A DNA stretch of 35,483 nucleotides from a virus. Of this stretch, positions 16,059-23,626 are shown piece by piece (positions within the stretch are counted from its first letter, which is position 1; every line of letters begins with the position of its first letter). The position numbers and the translations under genes are program-made. The stretch is taken from positions 1-35,483 of the IMG/VR virus record IMGVR_UViG_3300008116_000132. One strand, 5' to 3'. The notes below the pieces were generated by a model, which was given only the letters and a program-made list of their open reading frames with translations, ran no database searches and was not told the origin of the DNA.

Positions 16059-17986
16059 TGAGTAAGGTAAAAGATACAAAAAACAAACTTAAAGCCAAAA
16101 TTGAGGCCATCAAGAAAATAAATGATGATCCTCAAGGTGCGGTTGATAGTCTATATGACAAATATTTTAGTAATGTACCAACATCCCAAGAATTATTTGG
16201 CAATAAAGTAGACGATTTTTTAGAAAAAAGGAGAACTAAAATAGACAATAAGACTAATATCTTTGAAGATATTATGGATATTGCTGATACTATTTTGAGC
16301 TCAAATTCAAAAAGAAATAAAAATAAATTAGAGGGCGAGAGTGAGGTCCCAAGTGAACCTACTAAGTCAAAACCTAAAAAAAGATTAAGACTTCACGCTG
16401 AAACTGCTGCAGAAATCACGTTAGAAAATTCTATAGGAATTATATTAGACAACGTGAAAAAACATTTTTTTGCATCAGATGGGATTTGTGGTACCGATCA
16501 AACAATAACAACTGATTCATTAAATTTAAAACCACTAGAATTTGATTTTTTGAATGTTTTAACTGTAGATCCCAGTTCCGCAACAGGTAGAATTGTATAC
16601 GAACCAACGGCATCTGCGTTAGGTATTAAGGTAAATACTGAATTGTTTTCATCTTTTGGTGGTACCATTTTTGATATGAGAAACACTGCTGGTGATTCAT
16701 TATTTGAAATGACATGGGATGTACCTAATCAAGAATGGAATTTAGCAGGTTTGACAACTAATGTTGTGGACCTTAAAGTTGAAGAATTTCTCAATGACTA
16801 TTATTCATCAATCGAATTACCAGATATACAACATATCATTAAAACCTCAATGTTAATGACAATTCAAAGTGGGGAATCTAACCCATTATTTGATAAAGGT
16901 TTAAACAATGTAAATCGACTTTTGAAAAAATTAATGTCAGTATGTGGTAGTTCAACAAATAGAAATAATTTATCAAATCAAACGGCAGTAGACCTAGTTG
17001 ATGAAAATGATCAGGATCTTGAGTTATATTTTAATTTTGATGATGTTGAAGGTATTGACTTAGATGATGAAGACAACAGATATAGAAAAGTATTAAAATT
17101 TACTGATTGTAATAATTTCGAATCACCAGTAAACACAACTATGTTGGAAGATTTTGTTTATTTGGGTTATAGAAAAACTACAGATGACTTGGTCGATTCT
17201 ACAATAAATAGGGCTGCTGGTGATGCATATTCAAAATCTGACGGAAATATACCACAGGAACAATTTAATCTTAATTTACTTAATTTATACATTCTTAATA
17301 TACCCAAGGCATTACTTATGTCTGCTTTCAGTCCTAAGATATTCTTACCAATTATATTAATGTACAAAATATTGAAGTCGGGGGCAAATCAAACTGTTGA
17401 TGTTCTAACTTCGATGAAGAACTTAAGTAAGTTATTTGTGGCAATCGTAAAAGATTTATTTTGGTTTTTCCTTAGAGAGTTTTGGAAACTAATTAAGGTA
17501 GACTTATTGGCATTTGTAATGTTAATTGTAACCAAAATATTAAAAAATAAATACAAAAGATATATTGTTATTATAACAGCATTAATTGCAATTTTAACTC
17601 AAATAGTTGAAGAAGGAATTGATAATTGTTTTGCAATTTTCACCACAATTCTTTCGGCTATACAAAATTCATTGTCATCAAACCCACCATTTAGTATACC
17701 TGCAATTTTACTTGGTTTGTCAGATAAATTGCCGGGATATAGTCAAGATAGGGCATATTTGAATATTGTAGAAAGAATGGAAAGTGCAGGTATATCTATG
17801 GGCCCAATATTTGGTGAAGAGAATAACTTACCAAAAATCATAAAAGCTATCATCGATGGTAATTCTGAAGAAATGGATATGAATTCATTTTTAAAGGTTA
17901 CAAATAAGGAAATGATTATACCTTCCCCTGCAGGACCAATAATAATTCCACCTGGACTTTTAACTAGTGTCGGTAAACTAATATAA
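16058..17986 (+). CDS. Putative tail/baseplate protein with hydrophobic C-terminal segments
   Basis: 642 residues, unrecognised family. The N-terminus is charged and helical to about residue 110. A middle domain follows, with acidic stretches around residues 315-345. Between about 405 and 520 there are several hydrophobic helices, including LLAFVMLIVTKIL and YIVIITALIAILTQIV, either membrane-spanning or tape-measure-like. The end, IIPSPAGPIIIPPGLLTS, is apolar and may be a membrane- or channel-interacting tip. Hydrophobic helices of this kind occur in tail-tube tape measures (T4 gp29, 590 residues) and in hub proteins. Neighbouring the OB-fold hub gene at 18191 supports a tail-tip role. A true membrane protein is the alternative. 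Confidence 0.5.
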   Translation: MSKVKDTKNKLKAKIEAIKKINDDPQGAVDSLYDKYFSNVPTSQELFGNKVDDFLEKRRTKIDNKTNIFEDIMDIADTILSSNSKRNKNKLEGESEVPSEPTKSKPKKRLRLHAETAAEITLENSIGIILDNVKKHFFASDGICGTDQTITTDSLNLKPLEFDFLNVLTVDPSSATGRIVYEPTASALGIKVNTELFSSFGGTIFDMRNTAGDSLFEMTWDVPNQEWNLAGLTTNVVDLKVEEFLNDYYSSIELPDIQHIIKTSMLMTIQSGESNPLFDKGLNNVNRLLKKLMSVCGSSTNRNNLSNQTAVDLVDENDQDLELYFNFDDVEGIDLDDEDNRYRKVLKFTDCNNFESPVNTTMLEDFVYLGYRKTTDDLVDSTINRAAGDAYSKSDGNIPQEQFNLNLLNLYILNIPKALLMSAFSPKIFLPIILMYKILKSGANQTVDVLTSMKNLSKLFVAIVKDLFWFFLREFWKLIKVDLLAFVMLIVTKILKNKYKRYIVIITALIAILTQIVEEGIDNCFAIFTTILSAIQNSLSSNPPFSIPAILLGLSDKLPGYSQDRAYLNIVERMESAGISMGPIFGEENNLPKIIKAIIDGNSEEMDMNSFLKVTNKEMIIPSPAGPIIIPPGLLTSVGKLI

Positions 17987-17987
17987 A

Positions 17988-18194
17988 ATGTTTGATTTAG
18001 ATAAAATATTAGAAATAACAAACGATGTTCAGAATAAATCCAACAAAGACCTATTGTTGGCAATCGAAACACTTTCAACTGAATTCGAAAAAACTAAAGA
18101 GTTGATTATTGACCTAACTAGACATCTTGATTTAGTTGAAGAAATGTATAATACGGTTAATAATGAAATGGGAAAAAGAATTAGAAAGCAATGA
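17988..18194 (+). CDS. Small coiled-coil protein between two tail genes
   Basis: 68 residues: MFDLDKILEITNDVQNKSN, then a heptad-like helix through residue 60, with a basic end (KRIRKQ). ATG follows the previous stop by one base; the stop overlaps the next ATG (ATGA). The tight packing supports a real gene. It may be a tail-assembly chaperone or a trimerising helix; unknown. Confidence 0.6.
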   Translation: MFDLDKILEITNDVQNKSNKDLLLAIETLSTEFEKTKELIIDLTRHLDLVEEMYNTVNNEMGKRIRKQ

Positions 18195-19711
18195 AAATAA
18201 TTGACATTGGTATTTGTATTGATAATAGAGACCCAAGAGGTTTAGGTAGAATTAGGACCGTTAGATTCTCCGATTATGTATCTGAAAAGGAAAAGGCCGA
18301 CACATATGAACCATTTTCCGATAAGGATATTTTTGTTGCTATACCATTTTTACCAACAAATATAAATTTTATTCCTGAAATAGACCAGGCGGTAAAAATC
18401 ATAAACTATAACACGGAAAAAGAAAATGTTAACGTAGAGTATATTGCGGGTCCATTTACCACTACACATAATTTCAATGATCAAAGTTTCTCCCCACAAA
18501 CAAGTGAAACAACTTATGGTAATAGTTTTAAAAATAAACCAGACATTTTCAATTCAAAAGAAGATTTTAGAAAAAAGAAAAGTATTGGTTCACTAGCCAA
18601 AAAAACAGATTATGGAATTTATGGAAAATATGGTTCTGACATTATTTTTACTGAAAATGGATTGCAATTAAGGGGAGGTAAACTTCTTTCAAAAGAAAAG
18701 GCAAATGCAAAAGATAGAGATGATATCTATGTATACCCTTTAATGACTGAAAAGAGTTCGGTCTTGAATTTAAAAAAGTTTCCACATAAATTAGAATATA
18801 TAGATGAGGAAACCATTATAAACACAACTGAAATAAAAGATATTAATCACATCATTGAATATAATTTAGTTGATGATAGTGGAAATACAACTATTTCAAA
18901 TCCGTATGCTGTTAGATTCTACGTTTATAAAGTCCTTAGGGCATATGGTGACATTTCTAAAACAAATAATTTTAATGAAAATAGTCAAATACCATCTTCA
19001 TTATTACAGTTAATAAATCTTGAAGGAGATAGTTCGTCTCCAACACATGAAATCATATTAAACACCACTGGGTTTACTGATATTGCGTGTGAAATTAGAG
19101 ACTTTTTATTAACCATACATGAAGATGATTTAAAAAAAATCAATTCACTATACCCAAAAACAGGGTTACATCCATTCTTTTTTAGACCAAAAGAATCACT
19201 TGTAACTATGACCGGTAATACCACCAGTATTACATACAAAAAGAATATATTATCAGCAATTGAATTATATAAAGTTGGACCTGGTAGCGGTCTTTCATTT
19301 TCATCCGCTAATATAAAACCAATAGTAACACCGAATCCAGTAACAAGAAAAGTAATTCGAGTCGTACCAAAATCAAATGAACAATCATTTTCTTCATTAA
19401 GGTCAGATAAAATATATCTTCTATCAACGGACACTAATAATACTGAAAAAATTATCCCATTTGAAAAATTGGATAAATATGAATTAACACAAACCGATTA
19501 TGTTGAACAAATTGACCCTAATACATATGCGTTGGTTAGAGGTGAGAACTTGATTCGACTTTTGACATCATTTATTCAAGTATTTAAAACCCATCAACAC
19601 AATGTAGTAGATACATATGTAACTACCGGAAACTCACTTTCTGACGAATTTGAAAAATTAGTTAGTACAATGAAAAATGATTTGTTAAATGGGTCTATTC
19701 GAATCAATTAA
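18191..19711 (+). CDS. Baseplate hub protein with gp5/VgrG-type OB-fold N-terminus
   Basis: 506 residues. Residues 1-100 read as the OB fold that caps the tail tube in T4 gp5 and VgrG proteins: IDIGICIDNRDPRGLGRIRTVRF (the 'V.dn.DP..lGRvrV' strand pair), DIFVAIPFLP, then IPEIDQAVKIINYN and EYIAGPF. The middle holds a basic linker and a LYPKTGLHPFFFRP segment. The C-terminal part (430-506) is beta/helical and ends LTSFIQVFKTHQHNVVDTYVTTG, the 'His-x-His' style end seen in hub proteins. There is no lysozyme domain such as T4 gp5 has and no obvious spike triple helix. It probably forms the hub below the tube. It is coupled to the previous gene by ATGA. Confidence 0.65.
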   Translation: MKIIDIGICIDNRDPRGLGRIRTVRFSDYVSEKEKADTYEPFSDKDIFVAIPFLPTNINFIPEIDQAVKIINYNTEKENVNVEYIAGPFTTTHNFNDQSFSPQTSETTYGNSFKNKPDIFNSKEDFRKKKSIGSLAKKTDYGIYGKYGSDIIFTENGLQLRGGKLLSKEKANAKDRDDIYVYPLMTEKSSVLNLKKFPHKLEYIDEETIINTTEIKDINHIIEYNLVDDSGNTTISNPYAVRFYVYKVLRAYGDISKTNNFNENSQIPSSLLQLINLEGDSSSPTHEIILNTTGFTDIACEIRDFLLTIHEDDLKKINSLYPKTGLHPFFFRPKESLVTMTGNTTSITYKKNILSAIELYKVGPGSGLSFSSANIKPIVTPNPVTRKVIRVVPKSNEQSFSSLRSDKIYLLSTDTNNTEKIIPFEKLDKYELTQTDYVEQIDPNTYALVRGENLIRLLTSFIQVFKTHQHNVVDTYVTTGNSLSDEFEKLVSTMKNDLLNGSIRIN

Positions 19712-19716
19712 TTTGA

Positions 19717-19724
19717 TATTTATT
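19717..19724 (+). promoter_or_regulatory. TATTTATT element, 10 bases before ATG 19735
   Basis: Sense strand GATATTTATTAATAAAAAAG before ATG; one mismatch to TATTTATA. Confidence 0.4.
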
Positions 19725-19734
19725 AATAAAAAAG

Positions 19735-21105
19735 ATGTCATATTTTCGTTCATATTTTGAGAAAAATAACACAATTATCAAAACTTCTCAGGTTAATACC
19801 GCTAAAAACCCAACAACTGAGATTTTCTATGGTAGTGGTTTTTCTAAATTCTTGTTTAAAGTTGACTTTAGCGATTTAGAAACTAAAATTGAAAATGGGG
19901 ATTTTGTAATTACAACAGGAACAACCCATACACTTCATTTAACAAATACAATTTTTGGTGACGAAACCTTTTTAGGTGCCAAAAGAGGTAATGCAAGACA
20001 ACGAACTAATTCCTTTGATTTAATATTGTTTAGTATTCCCGAATTTTGGGACGAGGGTCTTGGTTTCGATTATGAAGATGGCGGTTATGACTTCACAACC
20101 GGTAACATAACTTTCGATGAAAGACCATCAAACTGGTTTAATAGAACAACAATTAATGAATGGACTGTAGAAGGGGTTTATTCAGACTCACCAACAATAT
20201 TACAGACCATACATTTCGATAATGGTAATGAAGATATCAATGTTGACATAACCAGTTATGTGAATGGTGTATTGACGGGGGCCACTAATCATGGTTTAGG
20301 TCTCGCATTTGCCCTTTTATATCAAGATTTAGATGCCGAAATTGACCAATCAGTCGCATTTTTTACAAAATATACACAAACCTTTTTTGAACCATATGTT
20401 GAATCGTTTTTTGATGACAGAATACATGACGATAGAAACAATTTCATAGAAAAGGTAAATCAGAATCTTTATTTATACATTACTAAGGGAACTAACTTCT
20501 ACGATTTAGATGAAAACCCTACGGTAGATATTTTAGATAGCACTAACACCGAAATCGTGGGTTTAACGGGGTTAACTACCACCAAGGTAAGAAAGGGTGT
20601 CTATAAAGTTATATTCGGTCTGGATGGGGTTATTTGTGACGGTAAACGATTCTATTTTGATAAGTGGAGAAACTTGAACATCGATGGTGTTTCATTATCA
20701 GATGTAACACAAAGATTTGTACCAAAACCATATACTTCTCTTTATTCTATTGGTGAAAATCCCAAAGAGTTAGAAAGATATGTAATACAATTTTTTGGAA
20801 TCAAACAAAATGAAAAAATCATAAGAGGTGAGAATAGAAAAGTTGTAATTACGTTTAAATCTATTAATATATCAAAACCAGTTCTTTTTGATGAGGTGTA
20901 CTACAGAATGTACATAAAAGAAGGTAGAACAAATGTAATCGTTCATGATTGGACTCAAATAGACACCACAAATGAAAATTCTTTTACATTAGACACATCA
21001 ATTTATATTCCTAGAGAATATTTTATTGAGATAAAAGGTAAGACACATTCAGAAGAGATATTCTACGAAAATGAAATAAAGTTTGAAATTGTATCCGAGA
21101 AGTAA
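19735..21105 (+). CDS. Beta-rich tail/baseplate protein
   Basis: 456 residues, no Cys cluster apart from a single CDGKR. Residues 30-190 resemble a DNRLRE/jelly-roll-like sandwich: LHLTNTIFGDETFLGAKRGNARQRTNSFDLILFSIPE, then DINVDITSYVNGVLTG, a 'v.DVT..v..wl.g' style strand found in CBM-like domains. The second half has two or three immunoglobulin-like repeats (VDILDSTNTEIVGLTG, VRKGVYKVIFGL, FEIVSEK at the end). It is likely a structural protein of baseplate or fibre anchor. No enzyme motif is visible. A TATTTATT element precedes it. Confidence 0.55.
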   Translation: MSYFRSYFEKNNTIIKTSQVNTAKNPTTEIFYGSGFSKFLFKVDFSDLETKIENGDFVITTGTTHTLHLTNTIFGDETFLGAKRGNARQRTNSFDLILFSIPEFWDEGLGFDYEDGGYDFTTGNITFDERPSNWFNRTTINEWTVEGVYSDSPTILQTIHFDNGNEDINVDITSYVNGVLTGATNHGLGLAFALLYQDLDAEIDQSVAFFTKYTQTFFEPYVESFFDDRIHDDRNNFIEKVNQNLYLYITKGTNFYDLDENPTVDILDSTNTEIVGLTGLTTTKVRKGVYKVIFGLDGVICDGKRFYFDKWRNLNIDGVSLSDVTQRFVPKPYTSLYSIGENPKELERYVIQFFGIKQNEKIIRGENRKVVITFKSINISKPVLFDEVYYRMYIKEGRTNVIVHDWTQIDTTNENSFTLDTSIYIPREYFIEIKGKTHSEEIFYENEIKFEIVSEK

Positions 21106-21107
21106 AC

Positions 21108-21115
21108 TATTTATA
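21108..21115 (+). promoter_or_regulatory. TATTTATA element, 4 bases before ATG 21120
   Basis: Sense strand AAACTATTTATATATTATG; it shares the longer core AAACTATTTATATA with the portal-gene element at 31830-31837. Confidence 0.55.
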
Positions 21116-21119
21116 TATT

Positions 21120-21569
21120 ATGAAACAATTAGAAGAAGTTATAAAGAAACATTTGAAGTCCATATCTGAAGGTGAGGATATGAAGCATGAAAACTACATG
21201 TTCTTTGGTAATATTGAACAAATGAAAAGACAATGTGAATTGTTAATGAAAGAAAATCACGATGAAATAGATAGTATCTTAAAAGAACATGATTGGGCAC
21301 AAGACCATATATCTGAAGCAAAAAGTTTGTTGGACCAAGTTTTCGATTTTTTAATGAACAAAACTCAAGGACAATATGATGATACGTTTTTGAATGAAGA
21401 GTATCAGATAGATGAAAGTAAAAATTGTCCAACAGACCCTGCAAAATGGGCAGCATCAAAGGCAAAAGCTAAAGGTAAATTTAAGGTCTACCCCTCAGCA
21501 TATGCAAATGGGTTTGCTGCAAAAGATTATAAATCAAAGGGTGGTCGTTGGAAAAAGTGTAAAAAATAA
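21120..21569 (+). CDS. Conserved phage protein with YPSAYANG motif
   Basis: 149 residues. The N-terminal half (to residue 85) is helical, opening MKQLEEVIKKHLKSIS, then HENYMFFGNIEQMKRQCELL and DWAQDHISEAKSLLDQVFDFLMNK. The C-terminal part, CPTDPAKWAASKAKAK then FKVYPSAYANGFAAKDYKSKGGRWK, is a highly conserved module in uncharacterised proteins of aquatic phages. The basic Trp/Tyr-rich end may bind nucleic acid or another virion protein. The gene is followed directly by another protein of the same class (21574). Biochemical role unknown. Confidence 0.65.
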   Translation: MKQLEEVIKKHLKSISEGEDMKHENYMFFGNIEQMKRQCELLMKENHDEIDSILKEHDWAQDHISEAKSLLDQVFDFLMNKTQGQYDDTFLNEEYQIDESKNCPTDPAKWAASKAKAKGKFKVYPSAYANGFAAKDYKSKGGRWKKCKK

Positions 21570-21573
21570 AGTA

Positions 21574-22539
21574 ATGAAAGTACTTGTAAACGAAGAAGAT
21601 TTAAGATACATAGAGGAAACCATCATTAATGGAGAAGTCCTTAAAGAGGACCTTAGAAGATGGTTTAAAGAAAAATGGGTAGATGTGTCCAAAAAAGTAG
21701 ATGGTAAACATCCTCCTTGCGGTAGAAAAGATGCCGATGGTAAGTCATATCCAAAATGTAGACCCTCTAAGAAAGTATCAAAAGAAACACCCAAAACAGC
21801 TTCGTCTTATAGTAAAACAGAAAAAAAATCAATGACAGCACAAAAAAGACGTGCTGAAAAAAAGGAACCAAAATTGGGAAAGGGAAATAAACCAACCTTT
21901 ACAAGATTTGATGAAAATCAAATAATCAGTGTCGTAATTGAAAACATTAAAAAAGTTCAAAACGGACCAAGATTAACAACATTATCAGAAAATAAAGTTA
22001 ATCTAAGTGAAGGTTTATCTTACCATATTAAGAACAATAAACCACTATCCGAAAACATTTATCGAGTATATTCTGAAAATTTCTTTAACCTTTTTAATGA
22101 AGCAAGACATAACATGTCATTAGGTTTCATTGAGTTTGATGAGGAAGATAGAGAAATGTTGGAAACAAACATCGGTGAAACAGGAATATATGAGGGTGAA
22201 GAGGTTTATTTGGATGTCCCTTTTATTGAGGGTGAGGAGGAATATTTAGTTGAAGCAAAACATAGAGGACGTAATGTTAAATTAAATAAACCGTTTAGAA
22301 CACCTGGTGGTCCAAAGAAATTTGCTGTTTATGTTAAAACAACAGGAGGTAATATTAAAAAAGTTACTTTTGGAGACCCAAATCTTAGAGTTAGGAATAA
22401 TAACAAAAAGGCCGCTAAGTCATTTAGAGCCCGTCACAGATGTGACCAGAAAAAAGATAGAACAACTGCAGGATACTGGTCTTGTAATATATCCAGATAT
22501 CGTAAGGCATTAGGAATTAAATCATCTAATCCGTGGTAA
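21574..22539 (+). CDS. Conserved phage protein with DUF5872-like and ARH-C-YWSC modules
   Basis: 321 residues from ATG 21574; the longer open frame to 21412 overlaps the previous gene and reads as poor protein. Module 1 (residues 29-70) has RWFKEKWVDVSKKVDG, HPPCGRKDADGKSYPKC and RPSKKVSKETPKTA, a Cys/Trp pattern I associate with DUF5872. Residues 70-230 are basic, then acidic and beta-like. Module 2 (about 260-321) has FAVYVKTTGGNIKKVTFGDPN, then KSFRARHRCDQKKD and GYWSC, a His-Cys-Cys arrangement that could bind a metal. Both modules recur in phage structural and prohead-associated proteins. It overlaps the start of the cupin gene. Confidence 0.65.
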   Translation: MKVLVNEEDLRYIEETIINGEVLKEDLRRWFKEKWVDVSKKVDGKHPPCGRKDADGKSYPKCRPSKKVSKETPKTASSYSKTEKKSMTAQKRRAEKKEPKLGKGNKPTFTRFDENQIISVVIENIKKVQNGPRLTTLSENKVNLSEGLSYHIKNNKPLSENIYRVYSENFFNLFNEARHNMSLGFIEFDEEDREMLETNIGETGIYEGEEVYLDVPFIEGEEEYLVEAKHRGRNVKLNKPFRTPGGPKKFAVYVKTTGGNIKKVTFGDPNLRVRNNNKKAAKSFRARHRCDQKKDRTTAGYWSCNISRYRKALGIKSSNPW

Positions 22540-22823
22540 AAGAATTTCCGTTTAAAGAACAATTAATCGAGGGATATCATATTAGAACATTTTCATCAGA
22601 ATTAACTGAGATGGAATTAAAATGGCATTTCGATGAACAAGACAGAACTGTCATTTGTGAATATGAAACAGATTGGATGTTTCAAATGGACAATGAATTA
22701 CCTATTAAAATAAAAAAAAATACCCCCATTTTTATTCCTGAGGGTACTTATCATCGTATTATAAAAGGAACAGGAGACTTAATCGTCAAGGTAAAAAAAC
22801 ACTTGAACTCCACATTCATTTAA
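22533..22823 (+). CDS. Small cupin-fold protein, GTG start
   Basis: 96 residues. ELKWHFDEQDRTVICE, DWMFQMDNELPIKI, then IFIPEGTYHRIIKGTGDLIVKV is a single-domain cupin barrel. It has the His/Glu/Asp-like positions (H, E/D, D) and the distal YHRI histidine. In T4-like phages such cupins are small and uncharacterised. An in-frame TAA at 22527 forces the start to GTG 22533, because the next ATG (22614) would delete the first strand. It overlaps the previous gene by 7 bases and, tail to tail, the dCMP deaminase by 45 bases. Confidence 0.6.
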   Translation: MVKEFPFKEQLIEGYHIRTFSSELTEMELKWHFDEQDRTVICEYETDWMFQMDNELPIKIKKNTPIFIPEGTYHRIIKGTGDLIVKVKKHLNSTFI

Positions 22824-23228
22824 TAATTGCATACTTTTTATTTGGGATTCTTCCCATTTTTCTTTGTTTTTAGTTGTACAGACTTTTTTACACCATATGG
22901 TTTTAATTCCACTATTTACTATACCTCTTGCACAATCCATACAAGGTAAACCCGAAGTTAGATAAATTGTTGAATCCTTCAATGCGGTCCCTACACGAGC
23001 AGCATTAAAAATTGCGTTTCTTTCCGCGTGCTCAAACCAAAAATACTTTTCAGGTCTTTCTTGACGTTCTTTTTTTGAATCGTCCATACCTCTCGGAAAT
23101 GAATTATATCCTGTTGAAAGTACCTCGTTATCACACCCAACGATGACAGCACCTATTTGTGTAGATTCATCTTTAGATTTTAATTTAACCTGTTCAGCAA
23201 TTCCTAAAAAATATTCAGTCCAATTCAT
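22779..23228 (-). CDS. cd: dCMP deaminase
   Basis: 149 residues; converts dCMP to dUMP, feeding thymidylate synthesis. Zinc site HAE at H67 and E69 (EHAERNAIFNAARVG), then PCxxC at C96 and C99 (GLPCMDCARGI). N-terminal TQIGAVIVGCDNEVLSTGYN and PRGMDD are the usual substrate loop. The start is ATG 23228, in an ATGA overlap with the upstream SAP-like gene, not the longer frame. Its 3' end overlaps the convergent cupin gene. Confidence 0.95.
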   Translation of the reverse strand: MNWTEYFLGIAEQVKLKSKDESTQIGAVIVGCDNEVLSTGYNSFPRGMDDSKKERQERPEKYFWFEHAERNAIFNAARVGTALKDSTIYLTSGLPCMDCARGIVNSGIKTIWCKKVCTTKNKEKWEESQIKSMQLLNECGVQVFFYLDD

Positions 23229-23539
23229 AATAATTTTTGTGGTGTCCAATACCAAACCCTTTCATCTGAATAACGATTTAGATTCTTACCTTCTTTTTTT
23301 TCTACTAATTTACTTATTTGTGTCATATGTTCTCGATTTTTAATATCGATACCAACATAAAACCCATTCCCTTCTTTGATGTATGTTGTCTCTTTCATAG
23401 GTTCGACATATTTTCCTTCGTCATACAATTTTAAAAATTTAATCATCTCATCCCTCTTCATTCTACATTCAATACCTCTTGAATAAATTAATTTTTCAAG
23501 GACATCAACTCTTAGTTTGGAATAATCAGTTTGGGACAT
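23225..23539 (-). CDS. Small SAP-like helical protein
   Basis: 104 residues from ATG 23539. Residues 9-37 (KLRVDVLEKLIYSRGIECRMKRDEMIKFLKL) fit the SAP helix-turn-helix: 'l.v..Lk..l...g....gkkdeLi..L'. SAP motifs often bind DNA. The rest, GFYVGIDIKNREHMTQISKLVEKK then YSDERVWYWTPQKLL, is unrecognised. It is coupled to dCMP deaminase. It may be a small nucleic-acid-binding accessory. A terminator at 23578-23607 separates it from the capsid gene; on this strand it lies beyond the capsid's terminator, so it needs its own promoter in the short AT-rich leader or readthrough. Confidence 0.55.
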   Translation of the reverse strand: MSQTDYSKLRVDVLEKLIYSRGIECRMKRDEMIKFLKLYDEGKYVEPMKETTYIKEGNGFYVGIDIKNREHMTQISKLVEKKEGKNLNRYSDERVWYWTPQKLL

Positions 23540-23577
23540 TTGAAACAAATATATTCAAAAAATGTTACATTTAAAAT

Positions 23578-23607
23578 AAAAAACCCCCGATTTCTCGGGG
23601 GTTTTTA
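23578..23607 (-). terminator. Strong intrinsic terminator after the capsid gene
   Basis: CCCCCGA/TCGGGGG stem of 7 bp with a 4-base loop, flanked by A and T runs so that it can work in both directions. The stem extends by A-T pairs. It ends the head operon 20 bases past the capsid stop. The most GC-rich structure in the window. Confidence 0.9.
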
Positions 23608-23626
23608 TATACTAAGACAATTAATA

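Noticed and set aside
21412-21573. Upstream extension of the 21574 gene
   Set aside because: It lies inside the 21120 gene in another frame and reads as Gln/Arg-rich noise; ATG 21574 after the previous stop is the natural start.
22533-22614. ATG 22614 as cupin start
   Set aside because: It would remove the first strand and the segment coupled to the upstream stop; the GTG start fits better, though this is not certain.
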